Shown: piece after piece, positions 47,926-57,856 of the stretch
How the letters are laid out: each line of letters starts with the position of its first letter
Position numbering within the stretch: position 1 is the stretch's first letter
Assembly (NCBI RefSeq): GCF_004769555.1
Contig: NZ_RQFY01000004.1
Location: 1-64,000 of the forward strand
DNA from: Leptospira koniambonensis
GTDB lineage: Bacteria > Spirochaetota > Leptospiria > Leptospirales > Leptospiraceae
Reading direction: 5' to 3'
Length of the DNA: 64,000 nt
The notes under the pieces: model-generated
Databases searched by the model: none
The model's input: only the letters and a program-made list of their open reading frames with translations
Told to the model about the DNA's origin: nothing
Program-made: the position numbers and the translations under genes

Positions 47926-48038
47926 TTTCTTTACCTCGTTGAACTGGGGATTTTTTCTTTCCTTTGCCCCCGTTTCAATCATCGGTTGATCTGTGGAAAA
48001 CTTGATTATTTTAGGAATTTTTTTAGCCTGTCCAGGTC

Positions 48039-48887
48039 GTGGGTTTTCGGGAACTGATCATAAGCGCCATCCATAGGGAAAGGCAGAGAGAATTTACTAA
48101 GGCGTTCAACCTATACAAAGAATCCCTGAATTTTACCCAAAATCCCAAAACCGTAGTAAAGGTAAAAAACCGCCAGGCTTGGTGCCAATATTATATTGGG
48201 AATACAAGGGAGACTCTGAATCTTTTCCAGGAATTGCAGGATCGTTTTTCGACTCATCCGGAAAGCAGACTCTATTATGCGAATTACCTCATCAAGGTCC
48301 ATAATTTTAAATCAGCTAAAAAGATACTCACCTCTGCTATTGAGCTATTTCCAGACCAATTAGAATTATATCTAACTCTTGCGAGTTTATTAAAAGATAC
48401 TGATAGATCGAATGAAGCGATCCAAGTATTAAAACAGGCATTATCTCAGGAAAAACTTTCCAGAGGAAGAGGAATCAAACGAAAAGATATTTGGTCTGAG
48501 CTTGGATATTTGTATTATCAGAGGGGAGATTATAACTCGGCCCTAGCTTCTTTAAAAACTGCCATGAGAATGGACGAAGAAGAAACATTCCTGCATTATG
48601 ATATGATCGCTCAGTGTTATCTAAAAGTTTCGGATCATAAAAACGCACTTAAGTTTATAGATTTGTATATCAAATATTTCGGAGAATCGGACGCGGACAT
48701 ACTCGTTGTAAAAGCGAGGGCCCACGCCCAATTGCAAGAAAGTCACTTAGCCTGCGCATCTCTGCTACAGGCCTACTCCATGGAAAATGGCCTTAAACTT
48801 TCCGCAGAGGATATGGTGGATTTCGGTCCGCTATTGCAGACCGGTTTTTTTGATACATTAGAGAATGTTGAAATAGACGAAGCCTAA
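48039..48887 (+). CDS. Tetratricopeptide-repeat protein
   Basis: 282 residues, no signal peptide. Helix pairs follow the TPR spacing throughout: EFTKAFNLYKESLNF, RLYYANYLIKVHNFKSAKKIL, LELYLTLASLLKDTDRSNEAIQVL, WSELGYLYYQRGDYNSALASLKTAM, FLHYDMIAQCYLKVSDHKNALKFI. A cytoplasmic scaffold for protein contacts; partners unknown. GTG start with AGG before it. It ends one base before the stop of the opposing FecR-domain gene. Confidence 0.88.
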   Translation: MGFRELIISAIHRERQREFTKAFNLYKESLNFTQNPKTVVKVKNRQAWCQYYIGNTRETLNLFQELQDRFSTHPESRLYYANYLIKVHNFKSAKKILTSAIELFPDQLELYLTLASLLKDTDRSNEAIQVLKQALSQEKLSRGRGIKRKDIWSELGYLYYQRGDYNSALASLKTAMRMDEEETFLHYDMIAQCYLKVSDHKNALKFIDLYIKYFGESDADILVVKARAHAQLQESHLACASLLQAYSMENGLKLSAEDMVDFGPLLQTGFFDTLENVEIDEA

Positions 48888-49583
48888 TTATTTCGCCTCT
48901 AATTTTTTCTTAGCCAATTCTTGGATCTTCAGAAAATCTTCCGATTTCAAAGTATTTTTTTCTCCCACAGGAGAATTGTCTATTTCACTATGATTATGAA
49001 CATAAGGGATCCCGATCTTTGATAGATCTGACTTATCGATCACAATTGTTTTTGTTCCTTTTGTAACAGTAAGATAATCGGATGCAGGGATCATCTTAGA
49101 ATGATCTGCGCTGTTCTCGAGTTCCACCTTACCTTGGCAATGGCAAATAAGTGTTACATCATCTACTACAGTTGTATAAAATTTAGTTCCTCTTACACCC
49201 GCAGTAGTCGTTGGAGTTCCTAAACTTAAACCCTCACCTTTTACAAGCTTATTAGATAGAAGCCAAGATCTTCCTTTTTCTTGGAAAAACTTTTTGTCTG
49301 AATTGATATCGTCAAAGCGGAATTTGGAACCGGATTGAATTTCCAACAAAGAAGCATTTTCTCCAAAAGCGATCATTGCAGTTGCGCCTTCGTCTGTAAC
49401 TAATACGTCACCATTTTGGATCTCTTTGTTCACTTCTGCCTTAGATTTTTTGGAACCTCTCTCTAAGGTTACATTACCTACAACAAATGTGATCACTCCT
49501 TTACCAATGTTTGCATCCTTTTTACCGCAAGAAAACAAAACACATGTTAAACCTAGAAAAAATAGAACTGATAATATTTTCAT
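48888..49583 (-). CDS. FecR-domain lipoprotein
   Basis: A 231-residue protein with a lipobox (LFSC, Cys19). The mature part is a FecR domain: VGNVTLERGSKKSKAEVNKEIQNGDVLVTDEGATAMIAF, LLEIQSGSKFRF, and the hallmark LGTPTTTAGVRGTKFYT, with HCQGKVELE after. FecR domains are strand-rich periplasmic modules, here without a sigma-factor partner, so a wall or envelope binding role is more likely than iron signalling. A CHC motif near 148-150 is a possible metal site. Stop-to-stop with the TPR gene. Confidence 0.9.
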   Translation of the reverse strand: MKILSVLFFLGLTCVLFSCGKKDANIGKGVITFVVGNVTLERGSKKSKAEVNKEIQNGDVLVTDEGATAMIAFGENASLLEIQSGSKFRFDDINSDKKFFQEKGRSWLLSNKLVKGEGLSLGTPTTTAGVRGTKFYTTVVDDVTLICHCQGKVELENSADHSKMIPASDYLTVTKGTKTIVIDKSDLSKIGIPYVHNHSEIDNSPVGEKNTLKSEDFLKIQELAKKKLEAK

Positions 49584-49695
49584 AGCCGTCGATTTTGAAG
49601 GTTCCTTTAAAGGAAGTAAATCGATTTTTGAAAAAGAAGACGGTCTTTTAATTATTCTAAACGAAGAAGGAAGCGAATAAAATTCTTATCTAAAC

Positions 49696-50079
49696 TTATT
49701 TTTTCTTAGAAGTTTTCTTGGGAGCTGGGACTTTCCGTTTCGTCTTCTTCTTAGCCTCTTTGGCGGTCTTATTATAATCCAAAGCAAGTCCTATCCAATA
49801 TCCGAACTCTTTCTCTGGTTTTATATCTTCCACATTTACATATAAGAATCCCTTCATCAGATTTCCATTATGGACCATTGGTCTGGCTTTTTTCTTTTCT
49901 AAAACAGATTCGTAATCTTTAGGATCTATTCTAAACATAAGTTCTTCATCTCTGACACAAACGCACATCTTTCCATTTACCATGAAGCAGATACCGCCGA
50001 ACATTTTTTTCTCTTCTACCTCCTTCTGTTTAATGAGAGCTTTTCGAACACGTTCAGCTGTTTTTTCGTTAATCGCCAT
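49696..50079 (-). CDS. TfoX/Sxy N-terminal-domain protein
   Basis: A 127-residue cytoplasmic protein with the TfoX-N fold: EEKKMFGGICFMVNGKMCVCVRDEELMFRID, ARPMVHNGNLMKGFLYVN, FGYWIGLALDY. A C-terminal Lys/Pro-rich tail (KKTKRKVPAPKKTSKKK) could bind nucleic acid. In proteobacteria full TfoX controls competence; the single-domain form has no known role. It starts 19 bases after the stop of the DUF1330-like gene, so the two are probably one transcript. Confidence 0.88.
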   Translation of the reverse strand: MAINEKTAERVRKALIKQKEVEEKKMFGGICFMVNGKMCVCVRDEELMFRIDPKDYESVLEKKKARPMVHNGNLMKGFLYVNVEDIKPEKEFGYWIGLALDYNKTAKEAKKKTKRKVPAPKKTSKKK

Positions 50080-50097
50080 ATACTTTCCTATACCTTA

Positions 50098-50418
50098 TCA
50101 CTCCGGAACATTCGCAAGTTGGTTCACATCTTCACCTGGGACCAAAACGAATTCTCCATTGGAGCCTTTCCGTCTACTTTCGAGGAAAGGTTTGTATTCT
50201 TCCGAATGAAAGAAAGTCTGCATTGCTTCTCGAGAAGGCCATTCAATGATTAAGAATAGCTGCGGAAGTTTTCTATCCCCTTCTATTTTCTCCATATTCG
50301 TGGTTCTAGAAAGATATTTTCCCCCGAATTTTTCCACCATCTTGGTTACGTTACGGACATAGGCTGGGATCCAACGAGCACTGGTGATATTCAATTCTGC
50401 TACTGAGTAATACTTCAT
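50098..50418 (-). CDS. DUF1330-family protein
   Basis: 106 residues from the ATG at 50418, which has GGAGAAGG in place; 12 upstream codons in frame lack such a signal. Ferredoxin-like alpha/beta barrel pattern: YYSVAELNITSARWIPAYVRNVTKMVEKFGGKYLSRT, then LFLIIEWPSREAMQTFFHSEEYKPFLESRR. The family includes small stress-related proteins of unknown chemistry. Followed by the TfoX-like gene on the same strand. Confidence 0.88.
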   Translation of the reverse strand: MKYYSVAELNITSARWIPAYVRNVTKMVEKFGGKYLSRTTNMEKIEGDRKLPQLFLIIEWPSREAMQTFFHSEEYKPFLESRRKGSNGEFVLVPGEDVNQLANVPE

Positions 50419-50647
50419 GACCTTCTCCAATCGTAGATTTTGAAATGGTTGCAAGTCTTTTAGGGATTACTTTGAGCTATAAACTACTGTAAATCCGTAT
50501 ATTCTTATGATCTTGAACGAATTTTTGAGGGCGATATTATAAGATCAGTCGAATCTTACTCGGTTTTGGTGCAAAATCCTTCACAGACAAGCGGGATGTA
50601 ATCGGTCCCTTCAAAGGGATCGATAGAATATATCCCACGAGGAAAAA

Positions 50648-52099
50648 ATGCAAAAAGAACATTTCGACGTGATCACTGTGGGCGCTGGTTTATCAGGGAT
50701 CAGTGCCGGCTATCATCTGCAAAAACTTTGCCCAGGCAAAAAATATACAATCTTAGAAAGTAGAGCAGATATCGGCGGGACATGGAGCCTATTTCGTTAT
50801 CCGGGAATTCGTTCAGATTCTGATATGTTTACATTGGGTTATTCTTTCCGACCTTGGAAAGAAGCGAAGGCGATCGCCGACGGACCTTCTATCCTAAATT
50901 ATGTGAGAGAAACAGCATCCGAATTTGGGATAGATCGTAATATCAGATTCGAACATAGAGTAACATCAACCTCTTGGTCCAGTAAAGAAAACTTTTGGAC
51001 TTTGAATGTAGAAGTTGGGCCGAAAAAAGAAAAGCGCACATATACTGCGGACTTTCTGTATATCTGCAGTGGTTATTATAATTATGATAAAGGGTTTACT
51101 CCAAATTTTCCGGGAGCGAAAAACTTTAAAGGCCAGATCATCCACCCACAACATTGGCCAGAAAATTTAAACTACAAAGGTAAAAAAGTCGTGGTGATCG
51201 GAAGTGGTGCAACTGCGGTTACGTTAGTTCCGTCTATGGCAGATGATGCTTCTCATGTTACAATGTTGCAGAGATCTCCGACTTATATTACCAGCCTTCC
51301 ATCCAAAGATATAGTCGCAGATTTTTTAAGATTTATTCTGCCTGCGAAACTGGCTCATCATATTACTCGGATCAAAAATATTCTGATCCAAATTTGGTTT
51401 TACCAAGTTTGCAAAAGATCTCCTAACTTTGCGAAATGGTTGATTCGATTGAGATTGAAGGTTTCTCTCCCGAAAGGTTACGATATAGACACTCATTTCA
51501 AACCTAATTACCAACCTTGGGACCAAAGGGTATGTCTGGTTCCTGACTCAGATCTTTTTAAATCAATCTCTAAAGGTAAAGCTTCCATTGTTACAGATCA
51601 TATTGAAACTTTCACAGCCAACGGAATTAAATTAAAATCTGGAAAAGAATTAGAAGCAGACATTATAGTAACTGCAACTGGACTAGAATTGCTCGCTATC
51701 GGCGGGATCCAGTTGAAAGTAGATGGTGAAACAATAGATATTTCTAAACAATTTACTTTCAAAGGATTGATGTTGAGTGGAGTTCCAAACTTCGCATTCT
51801 GTGTAGGCTATACAAATGCATCTTGGACTTTAAGAGCAGATTTAACTTCTACTTATGTTGCAAGACTTCTGAACCATATGGAAGCAAAAGGTTATAAACA
51901 ATGTGTGCCGGTTTGTGATCCTACAAAAATGGAGAAGGAGCCAATCCTAGATCTAAATTCAGGATACATCCAAAGAGCAATAGAACAATTTCCTCAAAGA
52001 GGAGCAAACCGTCCTTGGAGATTCCATCAAAATTATCTAATGGATTTATTTGACATAAATTTCGCAAACGTAAACGACTCCAACTTATCGTTCGGATAA
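50648..52099 (+). CDS. Flavin-containing monooxygenase (Baeyer-Villiger type)
   Basis: A 483-residue FAD- and NADPH-dependent monooxygenase. The FAD-binding GAGLSGISAGYHL and ESRADIGGTWSLFRYPGIRSDSDM are at the N-terminus. The type I BVMO fingerprint FxGxxxHxxxWP reads FKGQIIHPQHWP, followed by the NADPH site VVVIGSGATAVTLVPSMA. It would insert oxygen into a ketone or oxidise a heteroatom; the substrate is unknown. A GAGG lies before the ATG. It is 27 bases upstream of an SDR gene on the same strand, so the pair may act in sequence (alcohol to ketone to ester). Confidence 0.93.
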   Translation: MQKEHFDVITVGAGLSGISAGYHLQKLCPGKKYTILESRADIGGTWSLFRYPGIRSDSDMFTLGYSFRPWKEAKAIADGPSILNYVRETASEFGIDRNIRFEHRVTSTSWSSKENFWTLNVEVGPKKEKRTYTADFLYICSGYYNYDKGFTPNFPGAKNFKGQIIHPQHWPENLNYKGKKVVVIGSGATAVTLVPSMADDASHVTMLQRSPTYITSLPSKDIVADFLRFILPAKLAHHITRIKNILIQIWFYQVCKRSPNFAKWLIRLRLKVSLPKGYDIDTHFKPNYQPWDQRVCLVPDSDLFKSISKGKASIVTDHIETFTANGIKLKSGKELEADIIVTATGLELLAIGGIQLKVDGETIDISKQFTFKGLMLSGVPNFAFCVGYTNASWTLRADLTSTYVARLLNHMEAKGYKQCVPVCDPTKMEKEPILDLNSGYIQRAIEQFPQRGANRPWRFHQNYLMDLFDINFANVNDSNLSFG

Positions 52100-52126
52100 A
52101 TACAAAATAGGAAGAAGAAAAACCAA

Positions 52127-52969
52127 ATGAAAAGTTTTAAAAATAAAGTTGCCGCTATCACCGGAGCAGGATCCGGAATGGGGAGAGAACTTGCAGTCCA
52201 GCTTGCTGAACAAGAATGTAATCTTGCATTATCAGATGTAAATGAAGCAGGTCTCGCAGAAACAGTCCAATTAGTAAAGAAGAAGAATCCAAATGTATCT
52301 GTTACCAGCCAAAAATTAGATGTATCCGATCGATCTGCAGTCTTCGATTGGGCCTCCAAGGTAGTTAAAGATCATAATAAGGTAAATTTAATATTCAACA
52401 ACGCAGGTATCGCCTACGGTTCCACGATAGAAGGTTTCGAATCTAAAGATTTCCAAAGAGTAATGGACATCAACTTCGGCGGAGTAGTAAACGGAACCCA
52501 AGCCTTCCTACCTTACCTAAAAGAAAGTGGAGAAGGACATATCATCAATACTTCCAGCGTATTCGGGATCATAGCAGTTCCAGGAACTTCTGCATACAAT
52601 GCATCCAAATTTGCAGTAAGAGGTTTTACAGAAACTCTAAGACAAGAATTGGATTTTACTAAAGCAAAAGTTTCCGCCACTAGTGTTCATCCAGGCGGGA
52701 TCAAAACTGCAATTGCGAAAAGTTCCAAGACTAATGACAGCGTGAAAGCACTCGGATTAGATCCAAACACTGCAGGAGAAAAAATGTCCGCTCAGTTTAT
52801 AACAACTGCGGAACGTGCAGCAAAAGTGATCTTAAAAGGAGTAAAGAAAAATTCTCGCAGAGTTCTTATTGGACCAGACGCTGTGTTCTTAGATATAATG
52901 CAGAGAATTTTCCCAAGTTCTTATCCAAAAATCATTACTAAGGCCCTTATGGGAAGAATGGCAAAGTAA
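52127..52969 (+). CDS. Short-chain dehydrogenase/reductase
   Basis: A 280-residue SDR. The coenzyme motif TGAGSGMG (about 11-18), NNAG near 92-95, Ser in NTSSVFG, and the catalytic YNASK near 157-161 are all in place. It is likely NADP(H)- or NAD(H)-dependent with an alcohol or ketone substrate. It follows the BVMO-type gene by 27 bases and probably shares its transcript. A C-terminal extension (VKKNSRRVLIGPDAVFLD) is typical of a subset of these enzymes. Confidence 0.93.
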   Translation: MKSFKNKVAAITGAGSGMGRELAVQLAEQECNLALSDVNEAGLAETVQLVKKKNPNVSVTSQKLDVSDRSAVFDWASKVVKDHNKVNLIFNNAGIAYGSTIEGFESKDFQRVMDINFGGVVNGTQAFLPYLKESGEGHIINTSSVFGIIAVPGTSAYNASKFAVRGFTETLRQELDFTKAKVSATSVHPGGIKTAIAKSSKTNDSVKALGLDPNTAGEKMSAQFITTAERAAKVILKGVKKNSRRVLIGPDAVFLDIMQRIFPSSYPKIITKALMGRMAK

Positions 52970-53063
52970 AGATAGATTCGAAGAGCATAATTTTTATTTT
53001 ATGAGGCAATAGATTTTATGCTCTTCGAGTTCTTTGCGCGCAGAATATACAATTTTTACAATA

Positions 53064-53240
53064 CTACTCTTCTTCCACAGATGCACTTGGTGCATTTTTC
53101 TTAACAGATTCAATCCCGCTTTCACAAGCCTGTTTAGAAGAATATCCTTCACTCGAAGCAATAATCTCTCCGTTTGCGGCCTTTAATCTAAATCGATATT
53201 CTCCTTTCGCATCCTTATAAATTACAAATTTTGCGGACAT
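53064..53240 (-). CDS. YegP/DUF1508 small protein
   Basis: 58 residues from the ATG at 53240, chosen because GGAGG lies 7 bases upstream; in-frame codons to 53294 lack such a signal. The DUF1508 motif is complete: KFVIYKDAKGEYRFRLKAANGEIIASSEGYSSKQACESGIESVKKNA. Function unknown in general. Placed just after the end of the meta-cleavage operon's last gene, on the same strand, but with its own ribosome site. Confidence 0.92.
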   Translation of the reverse strand: MSAKFVIYKDAKGEYRFRLKAANGEIIASSEGYSSKQACESGIESVKKNAPSASVEEE

Positions 53241-53301
53241 TTCCAACCTCCGATAGGTGGAAGAAATATAGTGCCAAACAAAAGAACGAGTCAATTTATT
53301 T

Positions 53302-54324
53302 TTACGAAGTCTTCAACAAATCCAAGGCAACATCTACTATCATATCTTCTTGGCCACCTACCATTTTCCGTTTACCTAATTCGATCAGTATATCGACCGT
53401 TTTGATGCCGAATTTGCGAGATGCCTCTTCCGCATGACGTAAAAAACTCGAATAAACTCCTGCATATCCGAGTGCGAGTGTTTCTCGATCTACTCGAACC
53501 GGTCGATCCTGCAAAGGGCGAACTAAATCTTCTGCAGCGTCCATCAAAATGAAAAGATTAGTCCCATGATCCCAATTCATCCGAGAAGCGGCCGCTATAA
53601 ATACTTCTAGAGGAGCATTCCCAGCACCGGCACCCATACCGGCGAGGCTTGCATCAATTCGGTCACATCCTTCTTCCACTGCGGCAATAGAATTTGCTAC
53701 TCCCAAAGAAAGATTATGATGAGCATGAATTCCAGTCTGAGTTTCGGGATTTAGAATATCTTTCATTGCACGGAAACGATCTCGAATATCATTCATATTC
53801 ATAGCACCGCCGGAATCCACTACGTATATACATTCTGCCCCGTAACTCTCCATCAATTTGCCTTGTTCTGCCAACTTTTGAGGGGAAATCATATGGCTCA
53901 TCATCAGAAAACCTACTGCATCCATTCCTAAATGTTTTGCATATTCTATATGCTGCTTAGAAATATCAGCCTCTGTACAATGAGTTGCGACTCTCACTGA
54001 ACGAACACCCGCGTTATACGCGTCTTTTAAGTCATGAATTGTTCCGATACCAGGAAGAAGTAAAGTAGCGATTCTTGCATGTTTAACTATTTTACTTGCT
54101 TCTTCGATCATCTCCAAATCGGTATGAGCAGAAAATCCATAATTAAAACTTGAACCTTGGAGTCCATCTCCGTGAGCAATCTCGATACTATCCACTTTAG
54201 CATCATCAAGCGCCTGCACTATATTTTTTATATGATCAAGTGAATATTGATGGCGGATCGCATGGCTCCCATCTCGCAAAGTGACATCAGAAATAAAAAG
54301 TTTTTTGTTGCCTGGAAGGATCAT
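53302..54324 (-). CDS. mhpE: 4-hydroxy-2-oxovalerate aldolase
   Basis: 340 residues. The aldolase cleaves 4-hydroxy-2-oxoacid to pyruvate and an aldehyde. The DmpG/MhpE pattern is clear: [18 protein letters not shown], with the metal Asp and catalytic His, [22 protein letters not shown], and the metal-binding [13 protein letters not shown]. It overlaps the acetaldehyde dehydrogenase gene by 4 bases. In this family the two proteins form a channelled complex. Last gene of the operon. Confidence 0.95.
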   Translation of the reverse strand: MILPGNKKLFISDVTLRDGSHAIRHQYSLDHIKNIVQALDDAKVDSIEIAHGDGLQGSSFNYGFSAHTDLEMIEEASKIVKHARIATLLLPGIGTIHDLKDAYNAGVRSVRVATHCTEADISKQHIEYAKHLGMDAVGFLMMSHMISPQKLAEQGKLMESYGAECIYVVDSGGAMNMNDIRDRFRAMKDILNPETQTGIHAHHNLSLGVANSIAAVEEGCDRIDASLAGMGAGAGNAPLEVFIAAASRMNWDHGTNLFILMDAAEDLVRPLQDRPVRVDRETLALGYAGVYSSFLRHAEEASRKFGIKTVDILIELGKRKMVGGQEDMIVDVALDLLKTS

Positions 54325-55277
54325 TTTACGACCTCACGCAATTTAGAATTTTTTAATTTAGAAATCCTTTCTCCTGTCGCCAAAGCAGCAGAAGTCATTA
54401 TATCTAAGTTTCCTGCGAAAGATGGCAGATAATGTGCCGCGCCTTCTACTTCTATGAATACTGTAGTTTTTAATCCTGAATATGCTCCGATACCAGGAAT
54501 TTTAAGAGGTTTATCTTCTGGAATGATATCGAATAAAACTTTCTGTTTCAGACAATATCCAGGAACGTATCTTTGGACTAAGCTTACCATTTCTAAGATG
54601 GAAGCTTCGATTTTAGATTGTTCTTCTAATTTCGACAGTATATAAATTGTATCTCTCATCATCGGAGGAGGTTCCGCAGGATTCATTACTATAATCGATT
54701 TTCCCTTCTTCGCTCCGCCAACTAATTCCAGTGCTTTCGAGGTTGTCTCTGTAAACTCATCAATATTTGCTCTAGTACCTGGACCCGCAGATTTGCTACT
54801 AATTGATGCAACAATTTCCGCATAATAAACTTCCGCAACTCGGGAAACTGCATACACAATCGGAACAGTTGCTTGACCACCACAAGTGATCATATTGATA
54901 TTTTTTTGATCTATATTCTGCTCCAAATTTACTACCGGAACACAATAAGGACCAACTGCAGCAGGAGTTAAGTCGATCATTTGAAGATTTGGATTTTTAG
55001 ACCTTAATATTCTATCATTCTCGATATGAGAAGAAGCTGAAGTTGCATCGAATACGATCTCTATTTCATCAAAATTAGGAAATTCCAATAAACCTTGCAC
55101 ACCTTTGTGAGTAGTGGGAATTCCTAATCTATTTGCCCTGGCTAATCCGTCTGAATTTTTATCGATACCTACAAGGGCACTTAACTCCAAGTCTTTCGAA
55201 TTTCTCAAAATTTTGATCATTAGATCCGTTCCAATATTACCGGAGCCTATAATTGCGGTTTTTACTTTTTTTTCCAT
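54321..55277 (-). CDS. mhpF: Acetaldehyde dehydrogenase (acylating)
   Basis: 318 residues. It converts the aldehyde from the aldolase to acyl-CoA with NAD. Seen are the Rossmann [14 protein letters not shown] at the start and the active-site Cys in [12 protein letters not shown] near residue 128, then [16 protein letters not shown] and [24 protein letters not shown]. Its stop overlaps the aldolase start, and a 20-base gap separates it from the hydratase. Confidence 0.95.
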   Translation of the reverse strand: MEKKVKTAIIGSGNIGTDLMIKILRNSKDLELSALVGIDKNSDGLARANRLGIPTTHKGVQGLLEFPNFDEIEIVFDATSASSHIENDRILRSKNPNLQMIDLTPAAVGPYCVPVVNLEQNIDQKNINMITCGGQATVPIVYAVSRVAEVYYAEIVASISSKSAGPGTRANIDEFTETTSKALELVGGAKKGKSIIVMNPAEPPPMMRDTIYILSKLEEQSKIEASILEMVSLVQRYVPGYCLKQKVLFDIIPEDKPLKIPGIGAYSGLKTTVFIEVEGAAHYLPSFAGNLDIMTSAALATGERISKLKNSKLREVVK

Positions 55278-55297
55278 AAGAAGTACCTAATATACGA

Positions 55298-56107
55298 TTA
55301 AACCATTTTACAAGAGACTCTTCCAAGCCCTTTGATCTCTGCATCCAAATCATCTCCAGATTGAACGGAAACCATAGGACCTAATGCGCCTGATAAAATA
55401 ATCTCTCCCTCTTTCAGGCCTTGACCTCTCTCTATTAGATTTTTTGCAAGCCAATAGGCTGCTCTAAGCGGATGGTTTAAACAAGCGGCACCGGATCCAA
55501 CGGATTCTATATTTCCATTTTTTCTGAGAAACATTCCTGTCCCGGCAAGATCCAAATTTCCCAATGAGACGGGCTGATTCCCCAATACAAAAAGGCCGCA
55601 AGAAGCATTGTCTGCTACCGTATCTTCAAGTTTTATCTTCCAATTTTCAATTGCGCTATCGACTATTTCCAAAGCAGGAAGAGCGTATAAGATTGAATTT
55701 AAAAATTCTCCATAACTCGGTATTCTTTCTGTGATTTCCCGGGCCAATACAAAAGCTACTTCTGCCTCAACTTTAGGTTGGAGAAGTTTAGATGTAGGCA
55801 CCTCATCTGAATCCAAATATTCCATATCGGAAAAAAGAGCCCCAAAATCAGGTTGATCTACACCTAGTTGGAGTTGAACTGCTTTTGACGTCAGCCCTAT
55901 CTTCTTACCTATCTCTTTAGCACCAGTTTTCAATCTTTCTAAATTGTTAATCTTTGCGATTTCATAAGAAATTTCTAATCCGCGAATACCATAAGTTTCT
56001 GTGATTGGCTGAATAGGTTTTCTAGTCCTTCTTGCTTCCAGTAACGCAGATGCTGCAAATCGAATATTGGTGGAATTTTCTAAATCGACCATCTTAAACC
56101 CCAGCAA
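55298..56107 (-). CDS. mhpD: 2-keto-4-pentenoate hydratase
   Basis: 269 residues of the fumarylacetoacetase-like hydratase fold. It adds water to 2-oxopent-4-enoate (or the analogous product), a mid-pathway step. Family blocks include AYEIAKIN-like helices near the start, KIGLTSKAVQLQLGVDQPDFG, KVEAEVAFVLAREI with the metal Glu pair, and NHPLRAAYWLAKNL. It overlaps the end of the hydroxylase gene by 14 bases, which implies translational coupling. Confidence 0.93.
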   Translation of the reverse strand: MLGFKMVDLENSTNIRFAASALLEARRTRKPIQPITETYGIRGLEISYEIAKINNLERLKTGAKEIGKKIGLTSKAVQLQLGVDQPDFGALFSDMEYLDSDEVPTSKLLQPKVEAEVAFVLAREITERIPSYGEFLNSILYALPALEIVDSAIENWKIKLEDTVADNASCGLFVLGNQPVSLGNLDLAGTGMFLRKNGNIESVGSGAACLNHPLRAAYWLAKNLIERGQGLKEGEIILSGALGPMVSVQSGDDLDAEIKGLGRVSCKMV

Positions 56108-57836
56108 ACGATTTCACTTGTTTATTTTGAACAGAGAATTTTGAGCCAAGTTGACTCTTCAGCTCTTCCACAAGATTATCACCTTTCAATTTTGCCATAC
56201 CGAATACGAATTTATCGGGACGAAGAAGGACTAACGCGTCTTTCTTATACCCCGCTTCACGAAACCAAGGTTGTAAAAGACTATAAATGTCTTCGACTTC
56301 GTTCAAATCCTGATCAAAATCTCGGCCAACTCCACGAATTCCTTGCGGCCTTCTTCCTTTTTCATATACGGTCATATATTTGGTTCCAATAGAGTTCAGA
56401 AAAGAAAGTGACTTATCTGAAAGACATTCTCGAGGATCTACGCCTTGCCCGATCAAAGCAAAGGAGTTGCCTAGTATCTGATCCATTTTCCTATTTGTAC
56501 CGTCCATGATCTGAAGATCCGGTTGAGGCATTAAAGTTCCTGCATGGCGATTCGCAGAATTTCTAGGTAAACCGAAATACTTTCCATTTTTGTATTTAGG
56601 CTTAGGTTTAAATTTTCCTTCTTGGAAAATTTTATAAACACTTGGGATTGATTTAATGATCCTTAATATACCGTTCCGCAATGAAGCCAGGAACTTATTC
56701 TCCAATGAAACTACATCTTTTAAAAGTGTTGAAACTTGGATCATCGCTTTCGCGTGAAAATATCTCTCGCTCTGGTATGTATCTAATAATTTTTCGTTTG
56801 CTCTTCCATCGATTACTTCAATCAATTTCCATCCTAGATTAAAGGCGTCTCTAATTCCTGAACTCATCCCCTGTCCCATAAATTGAGGAGTCATATGTGC
56901 GGCATCTCCCGCCAAAAGAACACGACCTTCTCTCCATTTTTCTGCAACAAGTCCGTTAAATGTATAAACCAATCTGCGTTTTATTTCGAAATGATCCGGA
57001 TTCACATGCTTGGATAATAACATCCTTATTGTTTCCGGTCTTTCCATGTATTCCTTAGATGTTCCTGCCTTTAGCCTAAATTCGAATCGATGATATCCAT
57101 CAGGTTGAGGACAACTCACGACTGGACCATTCGGATCACAGTAAAAATTAAAATACGGTAAATGACGAAGTCCCAGTTCCAGATTTTTCTGCCTTAAGTC
57201 CACGACTAGCCAAGGTTCCGGAAAGTTTTTCCCTTTTAATTTTATATTTAAGAATTCTCGGACCTTACTTCTTCCGCCGTCGCAGCCAACTACAAAGGAA
57301 GCTCTGATAGACTGCTCATCTTCTTGTTCCTTTGGTTTGGGAATTTCTGACTTTTGCCCATAAGCCGTTCCATCAGAAGCTATATGATAAACAGTCACTC
57401 CTTTTGCATCCTGAACAAGAGAACGGAATTCTCTACCTCGAAGAACACGGACATGATTGTAATGGCCCAGCTTCTCACTAAGTTTCGTTTCCAAATAAGG
57501 TTGGTATAAAAAATTAACGATAGGCCAGCCATTAGGAGTTCCAGTCGGTATGTATTGACCGATAGGTGTTCCGTCTTCATAAGTGAATTGGACAGGGATA
57601 TCAAACATCATATCCTTATGAATGTCATCCGCAACGCCTGCAGCCTGAAAAGCCCTTAGGCATTCGTCGTCCGTATATACCGCTCTAGCGTTTCCATAGA
57701 ATACAGGTTCTTTTTCGAGGACAATCACGCTTAATCCTCCTTTACCTAAAATATGGGCCAAGGTAAGTCCAGCTGGGCCTAATCCTATAATCGCAACATC
57801 GTAAATAAGTCCGTTTGAGTTACTTAAAGTTTCCAT
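56094..57836 (-). CDS. mhpA: FAD-dependent aromatic hydroxylase (MhpA-like)
   Basis: 580 residues, a class A flavoprotein monooxygenase. The FAD motif GLGPAGLTLAHILGKGGL (17-34), the DG motif GCDGGRSKVREF near 196, and the GD motif LLAGDAAHMTPQFMGQGM near 310 are all present; the C-terminal domain is thioredoxin-like. The closest named family is MhpA, which hydroxylates 3-(3-hydroxyphenyl)propionate; the true substrate here may differ. An SD GGAGG precedes the ATG. It follows the dioxygenase gene by 20 bases and overlaps the hydratase gene. Confidence 0.9.
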   Translation of the reverse strand: METLSNSNGLIYDVAIIGLGPAGLTLAHILGKGGLSVIVLEKEPVFYGNARAVYTDDECLRAFQAAGVADDIHKDMMFDIPVQFTYEDGTPIGQYIPTGTPNGWPIVNFLYQPYLETKLSEKLGHYNHVRVLRGREFRSLVQDAKGVTVYHIASDGTAYGQKSEIPKPKEQEDEQSIRASFVVGCDGGRSKVREFLNIKLKGKNFPEPWLVVDLRQKNLELGLRHLPYFNFYCDPNGPVVSCPQPDGYHRFEFRLKAGTSKEYMERPETIRMLLSKHVNPDHFEIKRRLVYTFNGLVAEKWREGRVLLAGDAAHMTPQFMGQGMSSGIRDAFNLGWKLIEVIDGRANEKLLDTYQSERYFHAKAMIQVSTLLKDVVSLENKFLASLRNGILRIIKSIPSVYKIFQEGKFKPKPKYKNGKYFGLPRNSANRHAGTLMPQPDLQIMDGTNRKMDQILGNSFALIGQGVDPRECLSDKSLSFLNSIGTKYMTVYEKGRRPQGIRGVGRDFDQDLNEVEDIYSLLQPWFREAGYKKDALVLLRPDKFVFGMAKLKGDNLVEELKSQLGSKFSVQNKQVKSFAGV

Positions 57837-57856
57837 AATATAATATTCCTCCTAGA

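Noticed and set aside
49426..49680. Plus-strand frame over the start of the FecR-domain gene
   Set aside because: Most of it is antisense to the lipoprotein gene; the last ~30 codons are protein-like but too short to support.
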